DNA from: Maribacter sp. MMG018
Lineage (GTDB): Bacteria; Bacteroidota; Bacteroidia; Flavobacteriales; Flavobacteriaceae
Assembly (NCBI RefSeq): GCF_018100785.1
Contig: NZ_JAGJEC010000001.1
Coordinates: 1,116,001-1,180,000, forward strand
Length of the DNA: 64,000 nt
Reading direction: 5' to 3'
Positions 28,301 to 36,054 of the stretch are shown piece after piece; position 1 is the stretch's first letter; each line of letters starts with the position of its first letter. The notes beneath the pieces were generated by a model. It saw nothing but the letters and a program-made list of their open reading frames with translations. It was not told the DNA's origin and made no database searches. The position numbers and the translations under genes are program-made.

Positions 28301-29115
28301 ATGAGGATGAGGATGGTGTTTTTGACGATGGGGAAGATCTGTGTTTAGGAACACCATTAGGGCAAGAGGTAGATGCTTCCGGTTGCCCGATCTATAGATT
28401 TTCGCAAGAAAATTTTAAAGTAACCTTAGAAAGCGAAACCTGTAGTTCTAATAATGATGGTATAATCAGGATTTCTCCAAAAGTGTTTTTAGATTATGAG
28501 GTAACCGTAAATGGTGTAGGGTTGAACGTGGTAGAGAATTTTACGAACGATTTTGTTCTGACAGGCTTGAGCGCCGGCACCTATGATATTTGTATCAATG
28601 GTTCTGACGGTACAATTGTTTACGAGCCTTTTTGTTTAGAGGCGGTAATTACCGAGCCAGGGCCGTTAAGTGTTAGCTCAAAGGTTTCGTTGCAGGGAAC
28701 TCAGTTAATTGTTGATATGGAAGGGGCCGATTATTACTATGTGGAACTGAACAATGACATAACTTATACCCAATCTTCAAAGGTAACCCTTGATCTAAAG
28801 GAAGGGGTGAATTTTTTAAAGGTGTATACAGATATACCTTGCCAAGGGGTGTATAAGGAAGAGTTTGTTGTGTCCGAAAGCCCGGTAGTTTTTCCGAATC
28901 CGTTTACAGATGTTGTTGATGTGTATTTTGGCGAGCAAAAAGAAGAGGTTACCATCGCAATTTATAGTGCGGATGGTAGATTGATAAAAAGCGAGGTTTC
29001 ACAAGTGGATGGGGCTAACATGACCATAGATTTAAGTCAGTTGGCGACTGGCTTGTATTATGTTAGGTTCAATAGTAATGGAGTAATAGAAACAACTAAG
29101 ATTATAAAAAAATGA
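25336..29115 (+). CDS. Secreted reprolysin-like metalloprotease with P-domain and T9SS sorting domain
   Basis: The protein has 1259 residues. A signal peptide (~1-22) is followed by a propeptide-like segment (to ~190). The M12B-type catalytic domain has the zinc motif HEMGHQFGANH at 331-341 and a Met-turn candidate in IMGYAG. Fibronectin-type/cadherin-like beta domains follow (~400-830). A proprotein-convertase P-like domain spans ~845-960. The last ~80 residues (VFPNPFTDVVDVYFGEQ onward, ending ATGLYYVRF then TTKIIKK) form a type IX sorting domain. It should be secreted or anchored on the cell surface. It overlaps the following lipoprotein gene by 4 bp. Confidence 0.9.
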   Translation: MTAKLRLVFSITIAFLSFYGVAQTKYWKSAELGNADKHITLKRLDVAKAKAFVLNEVVFRQRLNTVSTSDSANIVYFPDENGGEKAYNVVEANVFSPELARKYPNIKSYKGTGIDDPSRTIVFSVSPKGIQSMVMDPKKEGTVFMEKGESGTYVVYNAKDRLSKKIDFICKTNPKVLEVQNASTAKLVDDQSLRKFRVAIAASGEYTEFHGGTKTNALAAINATLTRVNAVFERDIGVTLELIGDTDQVIYTDPDTDPFTGGLSSQTQSTLTSVIGEENYDIGHLFNQKDNALDGNSGFIGSVCVDNRKGSAYTTFSTPQGDEFDIDLVAHEMGHQFGANHTFSHISESTAVQVEPGSGTTIMGYAGITGANNVAYHSDDYFHYVSIVQIRDYLETISCGEVIPITNNPPSLIPVEDYVIPVGTPFVLTGEATDPDVGDALSYTWEQIDNGIVTQATFGPNSPTGALFRSLPPKSVPERYFPDISRIVSGDLTQTSPSVGDAWETLSNVERNLNFSLTVRDNALGGGQLVSDEVGVLVTDDAGPFMVTSQNVASSFVAGEVETISWDVANTDMAPVSSETVDIYLSTDGGLTYPTLVAENIENNGSYDIVIPGGIETTTGRFMVKASDNIFFAINAADFSIAESKVVLDFADLSYDVCKPDDLVVNFDYKTYLGFSEESTLSIDSLPTGLTAIFSQDTVSVSDTNIEITFSGTTNLAIGNYPINVVATSDSITKTVPLELNIYDTSFSEIVLTAPADGMMDVSKDVLLEWDPDISSTAYEVEIATDVAFTSIIETATVSVNTYAPSSLLNDTQYFWRVKPKNDCGEGAFGTPFSFTTIQFNCKTKSAANLPIEISSLGTPTITSKVVFYQDLALADLNVNLEVDHTYLADIVISLTSPAGTTVVLVSSSCGDSRNINAIFDDDASSDFQCSGTPAISGTVRPLGLLSSFNGESILGEWTLEIQDNAASDGGSLKSFSLEVCVEGDFRPDEDEDGVFDDGEDLCLGTPLGQEVDASGCPIYRFSQENFKVTLESETCSSNNDGIIRISPKVFLDYEVTVNGVGLNVVENFTNDFVLTGLSAGTYDICINGSDGTIVYEPFCLEAVITEPGPLSVSSKVSLQGTQLIVDMEGADYYYVELNNDITYTQSSKVTLDLKEGVNFLKVYTDIPCQGVYKEEFVVSESPVVFPNPFTDVVDVYFGEQKEEVTIAIYSADGRLIKSEVSQVDGANMTIDLSQLATGLYYVRFNSNGVIETTKIIKK

Positions 29116-29795
29116 CCCGTACCATTGTAATTTTAATCTGTGTTTTGGGGCTCTTTGGTTGTAAAAAGAAAGACAACCCCGAGCCACCCGGACAGGCATT
29201 GTTGATATTCCCAGAGAAAAACTCTGAGTGTACTACTGGGGTAGATCAAGGGGAAAACACAAGTCGGGTAGAGTTTAGGTGGCAGCTTGCCGACAATACA
29301 AAGACTTATGAACTTAGAGTAACGAATATCAATACAGGTATTGTTCAGACGGTTAGTACCTCGAGTACCAGTGCCAGTCTACCTTTGATCAAGGGGCAAC
29401 CGTATTCGTGGTTGGTCAGATCTAGAAACAGTCAAACATCCAAAACTATTTCTAGTGAAACATGGAGTTTTTACAACGCAGGTTCTCAAACAACGTTTGC
29501 TCCTTTTCCTGCAGAGATTTTAGCTCCAAAAATGTCCGAGAAGGTGTTCAGGGACATTAACAACGATGTTACTCTGTCTTGGTCCGGTTCGGACCTAGAT
29601 GGTGATATCGCCGCTTTTGAGATATACCTTTCTAAGGTAAATCCTCCGACAGATTTGATAAATACGCTGTCTAGCGAAACCTACACCTTAAAGGTGGATG
29701 TTGATTCTGGCGCCGTTTATTATTGGAGCGTTGTCACCAAAGACGCAGAGGGGAATGCAACAAGTTCGGGGGTATATAGCTTTGTGGTGTTGTAG
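29112..29795 (+). CDS. FN3-like lipoprotein coupled to the metalloprotease
   Basis: The protein has 227 residues. The N-terminus MTRTIVILICVLGLFGCKKK has a lipobox ending at Cys17, so it is a lipoprotein. The mature part has two beta-sandwich, fibronectin-III-like modules (RVEFRWQLADNTKTYELRV; VTLSWSGSDLDGDIAAFEI). It overlaps the metalloprotease by 4 bp (ATGA), so both are made together. It may help present, anchor or modulate the protease. That role is inference. It converges on pth with 6 bp between the stops. Confidence 0.75.
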   Translation: MTRTIVILICVLGLFGCKKKDNPEPPGQALLIFPEKNSECTTGVDQGENTSRVEFRWQLADNTKTYELRVTNINTGIVQTVSTSSTSASLPLIKGQPYSWLVRSRNSQTSKTISSETWSFYNAGSQTTFAPFPAEILAPKMSEKVFRDINNDVTLSWSGSDLDGDIAAFEIYLSKVNPPTDLINTLSSETYTLKVDVDSGAVYYWSVVTKDAEGNATSSGVYSFVVL

Positions 29796-29801
29796 AAGCG
29801 T

Positions 29802-30431
29802 TTAACTGCCGTTGAATTGGTTCATAGTTCTGGCGATTCCGGCCAATACAAAAGAATCAATAGCTTCTATGCTCTTTTTTAGGCGTTCTTCCATTTTAGA
29901 GTTCTCTTCATCGTTCCATTGTCCTAAAACATATTCTATTTGTCTTCCCTTTCCGAAATTGGCACCTACTCCAAATCTAAATCTATTGTATTTGGTGGTC
30001 TGTAGTATATTTTGAATGTCCTTCAGACCGTTATGGCCACCATCGCTTCCTTTGGTTTTTATTCTGATCGTTCCAAAAGGAAGGTTAATATCGTCCGTTA
30101 TAACCAGAAGGTTTTCTAAAGGAATCTTTTCTTTCTCTAACCAGTATCGCACCGCTTTACCACTCAGGTTCATGTAGGTGGATGGTTTTAGGCAAAGAAT
30201 ACTTCTTCCCTTTAATTTATATGTGGTAATGTCGCCAAGTTTTGCCGTTTCGAATGTTAGGTCTTTTTGTGTTGCAAGAAAATCTAAAACTTTAAAACCT
30301 ATGTTGTGCCTGGTCTCTGTGTATTCATCGCCTATATTGCCTAAGCCAACCACTAAAAATTTCTTCATAGAATCGTTTTCTTTTAGAACAGTTTTCTGGA
30401 AACCGAATAATGATTTAAGCAGTGTTACCAT
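29802..30431 (-). CDS. pth: Peptidyl-tRNA hydrolase
   Basis: The enzyme releases peptides from prematurely dissociated peptidyl-tRNA. VGLGNIGDEYTETRHNIGF holds the catalytic His, and DDINLPFG and GGHNGLKDI are the other family blocks. The full frame has 209 residues. The segment before MKKFLVVGLGNIG (21 residues, LLKSLFGFQKT...) resembles the short extension seen in flavobacterial Pth proteins. If it is not translated, the start is ATG 30368 (188 residues). It follows rplY across a strong hairpin. Confidence 0.94.
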   Translation of the reverse strand: MVTLLKSLFGFQKTVLKENDSMKKFLVVGLGNIGDEYTETRHNIGFKVLDFLATQKDLTFETAKLGDITTYKLKGRSILCLKPSTYMNLSGKAVRYWLEKEKIPLENLLVITDDINLPFGTIRIKTKGSDGGHNGLKDIQNILQTTKYNRFRFGVGANFGKGRQIEYVLGQWNDEENSKMEERLKKSIEAIDSFVLAGIARTMNQFNGS

Positions 30432-30460
30432 ACATCAAATCTTTTATCCGTTAAAAATAC

Positions 30461-30495
30461 AAAAGCACCCCGATACTTGGTATTGGGATGCTTTT
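30461..30495 (-). terminator. Terminator between rplY and pth
   Basis: On the minus strand the stem AAAAGCAUCCC/GGGGUGCUUUU (one G-U pair) with a paired inner AUAC/GUAU and CAA loop is followed by a U-rich tail. It should end the prs-rplY transcript, at least in part. Confidence 0.65.
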
Positions 30496-30515
30496 TGCTT
30501 TTGTAAATACTTGAA

Positions 30516-31142
30516 TTATTCTTGAGCAGCTTCTTCTGCTGGAGCTTCTGCTCCTCCTTCTGCTTCTTCATCCTCATCGTCATCCGTAATAATTGCGGCA
30601 CGAGCTGTCTTAACTTGTACAACAGTTGTAGTTTCTGGATGCATGATCGTAAAATCGTCGTTCATTAGACTAGAAACGGCAATGTTCTGACCAATTTTTA
30701 ATTTGGATATATCCACGTCAAAGAAATCCGGTAATTTGTCCGGTAAAGCTTTGATGGCCAATTTTCTTTTTCTGAACAATAATCTACCACCATTTCTAAC
30801 ACCTGGTGAGTTACCTTGTAATCTCACAGGAATGTTCATGGTAACAGGTTTGTCATCGAATAACTGATAAAAATCGATATGTAGAATTCTATCCGTAACA
30901 GGGTGAAACTGAATGTCTTGCATTACGGCTTTTACTGTAACCCCGTTTTCCAACTCAATTGCAACTGTGTGTGCATTTGGAGTGTAAACCAAGTCTCTGA
31001 ACGCTAGTTCATCTGCTGAAAAATGTAATGGCTTATCCCCTCCGTATACCACGCAAGGAACCTTTCCAGCATTACGTAGGGCTTTGGTTGACTTTTTGCC
31101 CACGCTTTCTCTTTCTGATCCTTTAATTGTAATTGACTTCAT
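30516..31142 (-). CDS. rplY: 50S ribosomal protein L25/general stress protein Ctc
   Basis: This 208-residue 5S-rRNA-binding protein is of the CTC/TL5 type. The N-terminal L25 domain ([17 protein letters not shown]..., ~1-95) is followed by a C-terminal beta domain (~98-180). The last ~25 residues form an acidic tail ([15 protein letters not shown]...) that is common in Bacteroidota L25. It follows prs by 45 bp and is probably cotranscribed with it. Confidence 0.95.
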   Translation of the reverse strand: MKSITIKGSERESVGKKSTKALRNAGKVPCVVYGGDKPLHFSADELAFRDLVYTPNAHTVAIELENGVTVKAVMQDIQFHPVTDRILHIDFYQLFDDKPVTMNIPVRLQGNSPGVRNGGRLLFRKRKLAIKALPDKLPDFFDVDISKLKIGQNIAVSSLMNDDFTIMHPETTTVVQVKTARAAIITDDDEDEEAEGGAEAPAEEAAQE

Positions 31143-31187
31143 TATTTATATTAAAAATTAATAATTCTGAATTGTATTTCCTTTTAT

Positions 31188-32129
31188 CTACATTAAAAAT
31201 TTTGAGGAAATAGAGTTGTTGTTATGTACTTTGTGCATCACGTCGGCAAATAGGTCTGCGCAACTTAATACCCTTACTTTATCACTTTTTATCTCAATCG
31301 GAATAGAATCGGTAATTATCAGTTCCGTTAGTTTTGAGTTTTCTATTTTTTCATAGGCATTACCGGACAATAACCCGTGGGTGGTAATGGCTCTTACGCT
31401 TGCGGCGCCTCTTTCCATCATTAGGTCGGCGGCTTTCGTAAGTGTGCCTGCCGTGTCTACCATGTCATCTACCAATACGACGTTTTTTCCCTGTACATCA
31501 CCAATAAGTTCCATATGTGAAATAACATTGGCTTTTGCCCTTTGCTTATAACATACCACTACATCGCAATCCAATGCCTTTGAATAGGCATAAGCCCTTT
31601 TTGATCCGCCCATATCCGGTGAGGCAATGGTCAGGTTCGGTAACCCAAGACTTTTAAGATAGGGCAAGAACAAAGTAGATGCGAACAAATGATCTACCGG
31701 TTTTTCAAAGAATCCTTGAATTTGGTCTGCATGCAGATCCATGGTTATAATTCTTGTGGCACCTGCCGTTTCCAACATCTTGGCCACTAATTTTGCCGCA
31801 ATAGGTACCCTTGGTTTGTCTTTTCTGTCTTGTCTGGCCCATCCAAAGTAGGGCATTACCGCTGTAATATGTCTGGCAGATGCTCTTTTGGCAGCATCGA
31901 TCATCAACAACATCTCCATTAAATTTTCGGGACCAGGATGGGTAGAACCTATAATAAATATCCTGGTGCCTCTAATAGATTCTTCAAAAGAAGGTTGAAA
32001 CTCGCCATCACTGTAGCGAGAGAAAATTACATTGCCCAGTTCCGTTCCATATGCCTTTGCTATTTTTTCTCCTAAAGACGTACTCTGTGTACAGGTGAAA
32101 ATTTTAGGTTCTGGGACTTGGTACGACAT
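31188..32129 (-). CDS. prs: Ribose-phosphate pyrophosphokinase (PRPP synthetase)
   Basis: The enzyme makes PRPP from ribose 5-phosphate and ATP for purine, pyrimidine, His and Trp synthesis. The 313 residues include RYSDGEF, DLHADQIQGFF, the flexible-loop KRAKANV-type segment (CYKQRAKANV) and the PRPP loop VVLVDDMVDTAGTL. I chose ATG 32129 (MSYQVPEPKIF) because upstream in-frame codons give no family similarity. A -7-type TAAATTTG lies about 70 bp upstream on the minus strand. Confidence 0.97.
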   Translation of the reverse strand: MSYQVPEPKIFTCTQSTSLGEKIAKAYGTELGNVIFSRYSDGEFQPSFEESIRGTRIFIIGSTHPGPENLMEMLLMIDAAKRASARHITAVMPYFGWARQDRKDKPRVPIAAKLVAKMLETAGATRIITMDLHADQIQGFFEKPVDHLFASTLFLPYLKSLGLPNLTIASPDMGGSKRAYAYSKALDCDVVVCYKQRAKANVISHMELIGDVQGKNVVLVDDMVDTAGTLTKAADLMMERGAASVRAITTHGLLSGNAYEKIENSKLTELIITDSIPIEIKSDKVRVLSCADLFADVMHKVHNNNSISSKFLM

Positions 32130-32245
32130 GACTTTTTTTATATTATAATTTAGACCTCCAAAGTTTGCGCTCGGAAGTCGCTGTTTTCTAAGGAGGTGCA
32201 AATTTAGAAATTAATTTGGCTCCCTAAAGGATAATTGTTGAATTT

Positions 32246-32279
32246 TTTGGTGTAGAAAACAAAATATTTTTTAATTTTG
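32246..32279 (+). promoter_or_regulatory. Promoter of tRNA-Leu
   Basis: TTTG at 32246-32249 and TAATTTTG at 32272-32279 match the Bacteroidota -33/-7 consensus with a 22-bp spacer. The -7 box ends 16 bp before the tRNA, so transcription would start a few bases upstream of it. Confidence 0.6.
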
Positions 32280-32295
32280 CATTCCAATTTGAAAT

Positions 32296-32376
32296 GCTCG
32301 AGTGGCGGAACTGGTAGACGCGCTGGATTCAAAATCCAGTTCCTTTGGAGTGTGGGTTCGATTCCCACCTCGAGTA
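32296..32376 (+). tRNA. tRNA-Leu (anticodon CAA)
   Basis: An 81-nt cloverleaf. The acceptor GCTCGAG pairs with CTCGAGT (first pair G-U). The anticodon arm CTGGA/TCCAG holds loop TTCAAAA, so the anticodon is CAA (reads UUG). A variable arm lies between 32338 and about 32352. The T arm is GTGGG/CCCAC with loop TTCGATT. The 3' CCA is not encoded (ACA follows), so it must be added by the CCA enzyme. Confidence 0.95.
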
Positions 32377-32380
32377 CAAG

Positions 32381-32410
32381 AAAAAACCAGGACGAAAGTC
32401 TTGGTTTTTT
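32381..32410 (+). terminator. Terminator of tRNA-Leu
   Basis: A 13-bp stem (AAAAAACCAGGAC with one G-U pair) capped by a GAAA tetraloop and ended by a run of T's, starting 4 bp after the tRNA. Confidence 0.88.
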
Positions 32411-32833
32411 TGTTTTATATCTTTTCTCATTTTAGTACCAAATCTAAGACCGTTCGGTAACTGAATTGGTGAACTTAACGGTAGTGCCATGGTTTTATAT
32501 CAGATAATGAATGAAACTATTGTTGTGTTCAAATCTAAAATAATATATGAACCGATAATTGATTGGTGCTATTGGTCTTATCTTAAAAGTTTTCGTCTTC
32601 TCATAAAACCTACATAGGTGTATAATGGTATTTCATATTAGCGGAGTAGGTATGCCTTGTCACTATCATATATATTTAATTGGATATACTTTAAGTTTAA
32701 ATACTGTATTAATAAAATGATAATACATTAAGTTTAATTCTTCTTTTATTTAAATTAAACAGGTGTTTGTTTGAAAAAACCTATATTTATTGTTAATAAA
32801 ATGTTTTGTTAACATATTGCAGTGTGGGATAAG
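32411..32833. other. AT-rich non-coding spacer before the first sigma gene
   Basis: A 423-bp stretch with no convincing ORF or RNA gene. It marks the border between the housekeeping block and the glycan-use region. Its 3' end holds TATATTTATTGTTAA, which is repeated upstream of the second sigma gene. No tRNA-derived direct repeat or integrase is seen, so there is no evidence that this is an attachment site. Confidence 0.6.
32782..32796 (+). promoter_or_regulatory. Shared upstream element, copy 1 (TATATTTATTGTTAA)
   Basis: This 15-nt sequence is identical to 36006-36020 and lies 37 bp upstream of the first sigma ATG (34 bp in copy 2). TATATTTA resembles the -7 consensus TAnnTTTG apart from its last base, so it may be the promoter core of both genes. 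Confidence 0.45.
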
Positions 32834-33490
32834 ATGGGGGAAAGTACTAAATATAAGCGGTTTGATTTTAATGAGGATAGGATTGGTCTTTCGGTGCAAG
32901 AAGATATTTCCCACGAGGCTAAAATCTCCGATATTCAATTATGGGAAGAGTTTAAAATGGGCGATGAAGCCGCTCTTTCCAAAATATATAAGAACAATGC
33001 CGACAAACTATATAGTTATGGTCTAAAGTTGGTAGGCGGTAAGGAAGTTGTAAAGGACGCCATACAAGATTTGTTCGTAGAGTTATGGAATTCAAAAGAA
33101 AGGCTGGGCGAAGTAAGGTCCATCAAATCATATCTTTATAGTTCGATCAGAAGAAAACTTCTTGCCAAGGTCGTTAAGGAAAGAAAGTTGTACAGCTCCG
33201 AAGAAATGGCGGAAAGTATTTGCGGGCAGGTGCCTTCGGTGGAAATAAGCCTTATAGAAAAACAACGTTTTGAGGAGGACCGCCAAGAGTTGAGAAGGGC
33301 ATTGGCCAAGCTTAACGACAAGCAACGGGAAATCATCCACCTAAAGTTCTATGCACACTTAAGTTATGATGAAATTTCGGAAATCATGTCCATGGACAGG
33401 AAAGCCATATACAATCTAATGGCATATACCATCAAGTTCTTAAAAAATCATTTGTCCACATTTTTGGCCATCATGGTCGCTTGTTCATAA
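32834..33490 (+). CDS. ECF sigma factor, orphan copy
   Basis: This 218-residue sigma-70-family factor has region 2 at ~50-115 (GKEVVKDAIQDLFVELW, then IKSYLYSSIRRKLLAKV) and region 4 at ~155-205 (LNDKQREIIHLKFYAHLSY, then RKAIYNLMAYTIKFL). From residue 31 onward it matches the second copy at 36055 almost exactly; the first 30 residues differ. No FecR gene follows; a GH172 lipoprotein comes next, 152 bp away. I chose ATG 32834 because it gives the same length as the paralogue. An in-frame GTG lies four codons upstream. Confidence 0.92.
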   Translation: MGESTKYKRFDFNEDRIGLSVQEDISHEAKISDIQLWEEFKMGDEAALSKIYKNNADKLYSYGLKLVGGKEVVKDAIQDLFVELWNSKERLGEVRSIKSYLYSSIRRKLLAKVVKERKLYSSEEMAESICGQVPSVEISLIEKQRFEEDRQELRRALAKLNDKQREIIHLKFYAHLSYDEISEIMSMDRKAIYNLMAYTIKFLKNHLSTFLAIMVACS

Positions 33491-33570
33491 TATTCGTTAT
33501 TTTTTTGTTTCATATATCTTATAATCAAATTGTTAGACCATATTTTTTTGTGTTGTTTTTCTCTTCTCTT

Positions 33571-33590
33571 TAAAAAAAGGAATCTTTTTT
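33571..33590 (+). repeat. Repeated 3' element after sigma copy 1
   Basis: An A-run, GGAAT and a T-run can fold into a weak AAAAAAG/CTTTTTT hairpin. The same element, with near-identical flanks (CTCTT before, AAGTAATC after), lies after the second sigma gene at 36794-36815. It may be a shared terminator and marks the limit of the duplicated unit. Confidence 0.5.
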
Positions 33591-33642
33591 AAGTAATCTT
33601 AAAAGTTACTGCTCTTAAATACTAAAAGATAAGACCTTTATA

Positions 33643-35601
33643 ATGTTTAGATCAACAATAAGTATTCTATGCCTGATTATAGCACTTTCTTCCTGCAAAA
33701 GAGAGGAACAAGCTTCAATAGCCAACTATTTGGACCCAGGACATTTGCCTACCCTGAAAAATAGTAAGATGTATCAGGTGTCTAGCTATGATACTACTGG
33801 AGGCAATAATGATCGCATAAATATTCATGCAGGAAAAACTGCCGAAATTGTCAATATTGATGGCCCAGGTATAATATCGCGTATATGGATAACCATCGAT
33901 TCTCGTGATCCACATTTTTTAAGAAAAATATTGATCCGGATGTACTGGGATGATGAAGAAAATCCTTCTGTTGAGGTGCCTGTAGGTGACTTTTTTGGTA
34001 GTGGCTTTCAATATAAACATCATACTCCCCAATATGTAGGTATGTCCAGCGGAGGATATTACTCTTATTTTCCGATGCCTTTTAATAAAAATGCACGTAT
34101 AGAGGTGGTGAATGAAACCGGAGAAGAAATTTTCGCTTTTTATTATCAGGTGAATTATCATAAACTGGAAAGTGAATTGCCAGAAAATACAGCCTATTTT
34201 CATGCTCAGTGGAATCGAGATATTCGTACGGACTATGAAGAAAATTACAAGGTACTGGAGGCCGAGGGCAAAGGTCATTTTGTAGGACTCAATTTTAACG
34301 GACAACCTTATAATAAGAGCCTCTTTTATTTAGAAGGTGATGAAATGATCTATGTTGATGGCGAGAAGGAACCTTCCACTTATGGAACGGGACTGGAAGA
34401 TTATTTTACCAGTGGATGGTATTTTAAGGATGGTGAATTCGATGCGCCTTATCATGGCTTGGTACATATGGATTCTATAGGTAGGGTTACCGCTTACAGA
34501 CATCACATCATGGATCCTATTCCTTTTAAAGATTCTATTAAAGTGACTTTGGAGCATGGCCATGCAAATGAACAGGCTGTAGATTTTAGTACTACGGCAT
34601 ATTGGTACCAAAAAGAACCCCACAAAAAATTCTTTCCCATCAAAAAACCGGGGTTGCGTATTCCTTTGAGGCGTCCTGTTCCAAATGGGGCCGTTGAAGC
34701 CGAAACACTTGTGGTTAAAGGAGCTGGTTATGAGGTAGAGGATATGTCAGATTATGGAAGTGACTGGAGCAGTGAAAATCAACTTAGTGTCAGTTTTAAA
34801 GATGAGGATGAAATAAAGATTGTAATCCCAAATGCAATCGAAAAAGAATATAATCTAAAGGTATATATGACCCAGGGGCCGGAATACGGTACTGTAGAAA
34901 TGAGCTATAAAGATGTTAATAAAATTGGGTTTGATGGTTATAGACCTCAAATCGCTCCGGCACCGGCAGTTGAATTGAATAATGTAAAACCAGAAAATGA
35001 CAGTATTGTTCTAGCTTTTAAAAGTATAGGTAAAGCTTCCGAATCTAAGGGGAACAAACTGGGGGTAGACGCCATACTGCTCACCCCAAAAAGAACCTAT
35101 ATTCCTGAATGGAACGTAATAGGCCCTTTTCCTAATCCTAGAGAATCCGATTATTTAAGGTTTGGCTTAGATAGTATCTATCCGCCCGAAAAAGAAATAG
35201 ATTTTACGGCTACATATATAGGTGCCGAAGGCCAGAAAGTGTCTTGGCAAAAAATTTCTGGAGAAAAGGGAGGCTACGGTATGAATCTTTGGGAGCACTT
35301 TAAACCTTATGAATTTATAGTTGTTTATGCCTTAACTTATGTTTATTCTCCCACTGATCAGACTGTTCCAATGCTTATTGGAAGCGACGATGGTGCAAAG
35401 GTGTTTTTGAACAACGAAGAGTTATATCGTTTTCTGGAAGTGAGAATCGCTTCCCCTGATCAAGATGTTATTGATCTACCTTTGAAAAAAGGTTGGAACA
35501 AGCTTATGGTAAAGGCCGAAAATAATTTTGGAGGCTTTGCTTTCTATGCTCGTATTATAGATAGAAATGATAATTTGAAATATAGCATCGATAAAAAATA
35601 G
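33643..35601 (+). CDS. GH172 (DUF2961) lipoprotein
   Basis: The protein has 652 residues and a lipoprotein signal (IIALSSCKRE, Cys19). Residues ~55-375 match DUF2961, now family GH172. The typical blocks are GPGIISRIWITI, VPVGDFFGSGF and GTGLEDYFTSGWYF. The C-terminal ~150 residues (NVIGPFPNPRESDYL... to the end) form a PA14- or jelly-roll-like beta domain. Known GH172 enzymes act on fructo- and arabinofuranosides, including D-arabinan. The substrate here is inferred. It should sit on the outer membrane. It follows the orphan sigma gene and precedes a second copy of it. Confidence 0.82.
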   Translation: MFRSTISILCLIIALSSCKREEQASIANYLDPGHLPTLKNSKMYQVSSYDTTGGNNDRINIHAGKTAEIVNIDGPGIISRIWITIDSRDPHFLRKILIRMYWDDEENPSVEVPVGDFFGSGFQYKHHTPQYVGMSSGGYYSYFPMPFNKNARIEVVNETGEEIFAFYYQVNYHKLESELPENTAYFHAQWNRDIRTDYEENYKVLEAEGKGHFVGLNFNGQPYNKSLFYLEGDEMIYVDGEKEPSTYGTGLEDYFTSGWYFKDGEFDAPYHGLVHMDSIGRVTAYRHHIMDPIPFKDSIKVTLEHGHANEQAVDFSTTAYWYQKEPHKKFFPIKKPGLRIPLRRPVPNGAVEAETLVVKGAGYEVEDMSDYGSDWSSENQLSVSFKDEDEIKIVIPNAIEKEYNLKVYMTQGPEYGTVEMSYKDVNKIGFDGYRPQIAPAPAVELNNVKPENDSIVLAFKSIGKASESKGNKLGVDAILLTPKRTYIPEWNVIGPFPNPRESDYLRFGLDSIYPPEKEIDFTATYIGAEGQKVSWQKISGEKGGYGMNLWEHFKPYEFIVVYALTYVYSPTDQTVPMLIGSDDGAKVFLNNEELYRFLEVRIASPDQDVIDLPLKKGWNKLMVKAENNFGGFAFYARIIDRNDNLKYSIDKK

Positions 35602-35632
35602 GAGTTGGATGAAGATGTTGTTCTCATTAATT

Positions 35633-35701
35633 GTTCCGGTTTTGATCACGCTCCGGCTAGTAAATTTGTGAAAAATAAGATTCAATAAATAAAACCGGAA
35701 C
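35633..35701. repeat. 11-bp inverted repeat, 47 bp apart
   Basis: GTTCCGGTTTT at 35633-35643 and its exact complement AAAACCGGAAC at 35691-35701 lie just after the GH172 stop. It could be a long-loop terminator or a protein-binding site. No transposase is present, so it is not supported as an IS end. Confidence 0.5.
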
Positions 35702-36005
35702 GACTTGGTTATAAGTCTTTTGAGGCTTTTTGTAGAATAAGAACATGAATAATAGAGCATGGCCCATATTGTAATTATGGGTTTTTGTTTTTGTAGGCAA
35801 TATCTTAAACCCTTATTTGTAATTAATGAATTAATCGAGGGGTCTGGCTTTAGGGAAGGATATATGCTTCATGTAATATGATCTTTTTTGGTGGAAACGG
35901 GGTGTATTCTATCAATAATGAAAGAAATGGTTTACATGTTTGCTAGGTATTGAAAAAATCATCTTATTTATTTCATATTATTGATTGTTTTATGATAAAT
36001 AATGA

Positions 36006-36020
36006 TATATTTATTGTTAA
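36006..36020 (+). promoter_or_regulatory. Shared upstream element, copy 2 (TATATTTATTGTTAA)
   Basis: Identical to 32782-32796. It lies 34 bp before the second sigma ATG. A TTG at 35985-35987 sits 18 bp upstream of its TATATTTA part, close to the usual -33 spacing. Confidence 0.45.
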
Positions 36021-36054
36021 GGTAATGTTAATATGTAGTTTGTTAATTTTTTAG

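Larger units (their letters stand above)
35602..36054. other. Non-coding spacer before the second sigma gene
   Basis: A 453-bp AT-rich stretch with no convincing ORF. It holds an 11-bp inverted repeat (35633-35643 and 35691-35701) and the shared 15-nt element at 36006-36020. I see no gene remnant of recognisable family. Confidence 0.6.

Noticed and set aside
32296-32410. tRNA-Leu 3' end as an integration (att) site for the accessory region
   Set aside because: No integrase gene and no direct repeat of the tRNA end is found in the window, so island insertion here is unsupported.
32822-32833. GTG start four codons upstream for sigma copy 1
   Set aside because: The ATG at 32834 gives exactly the paralogue's 218 residues, and the extra residues have no counterpart.
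33128-33340. Antisense ORFs inside sigma copy 1 (also at 36349-36561 in copy 2)
   Set aside because: They are kept in both places only because the DNA itself is duplicated; the real frame is the sigma factor.
35633-35701. Terminal inverted repeats of an insertion sequence
   Set aside because: The repeat is 11 bp with only 47 bp between the arms and no transposase or target duplication.
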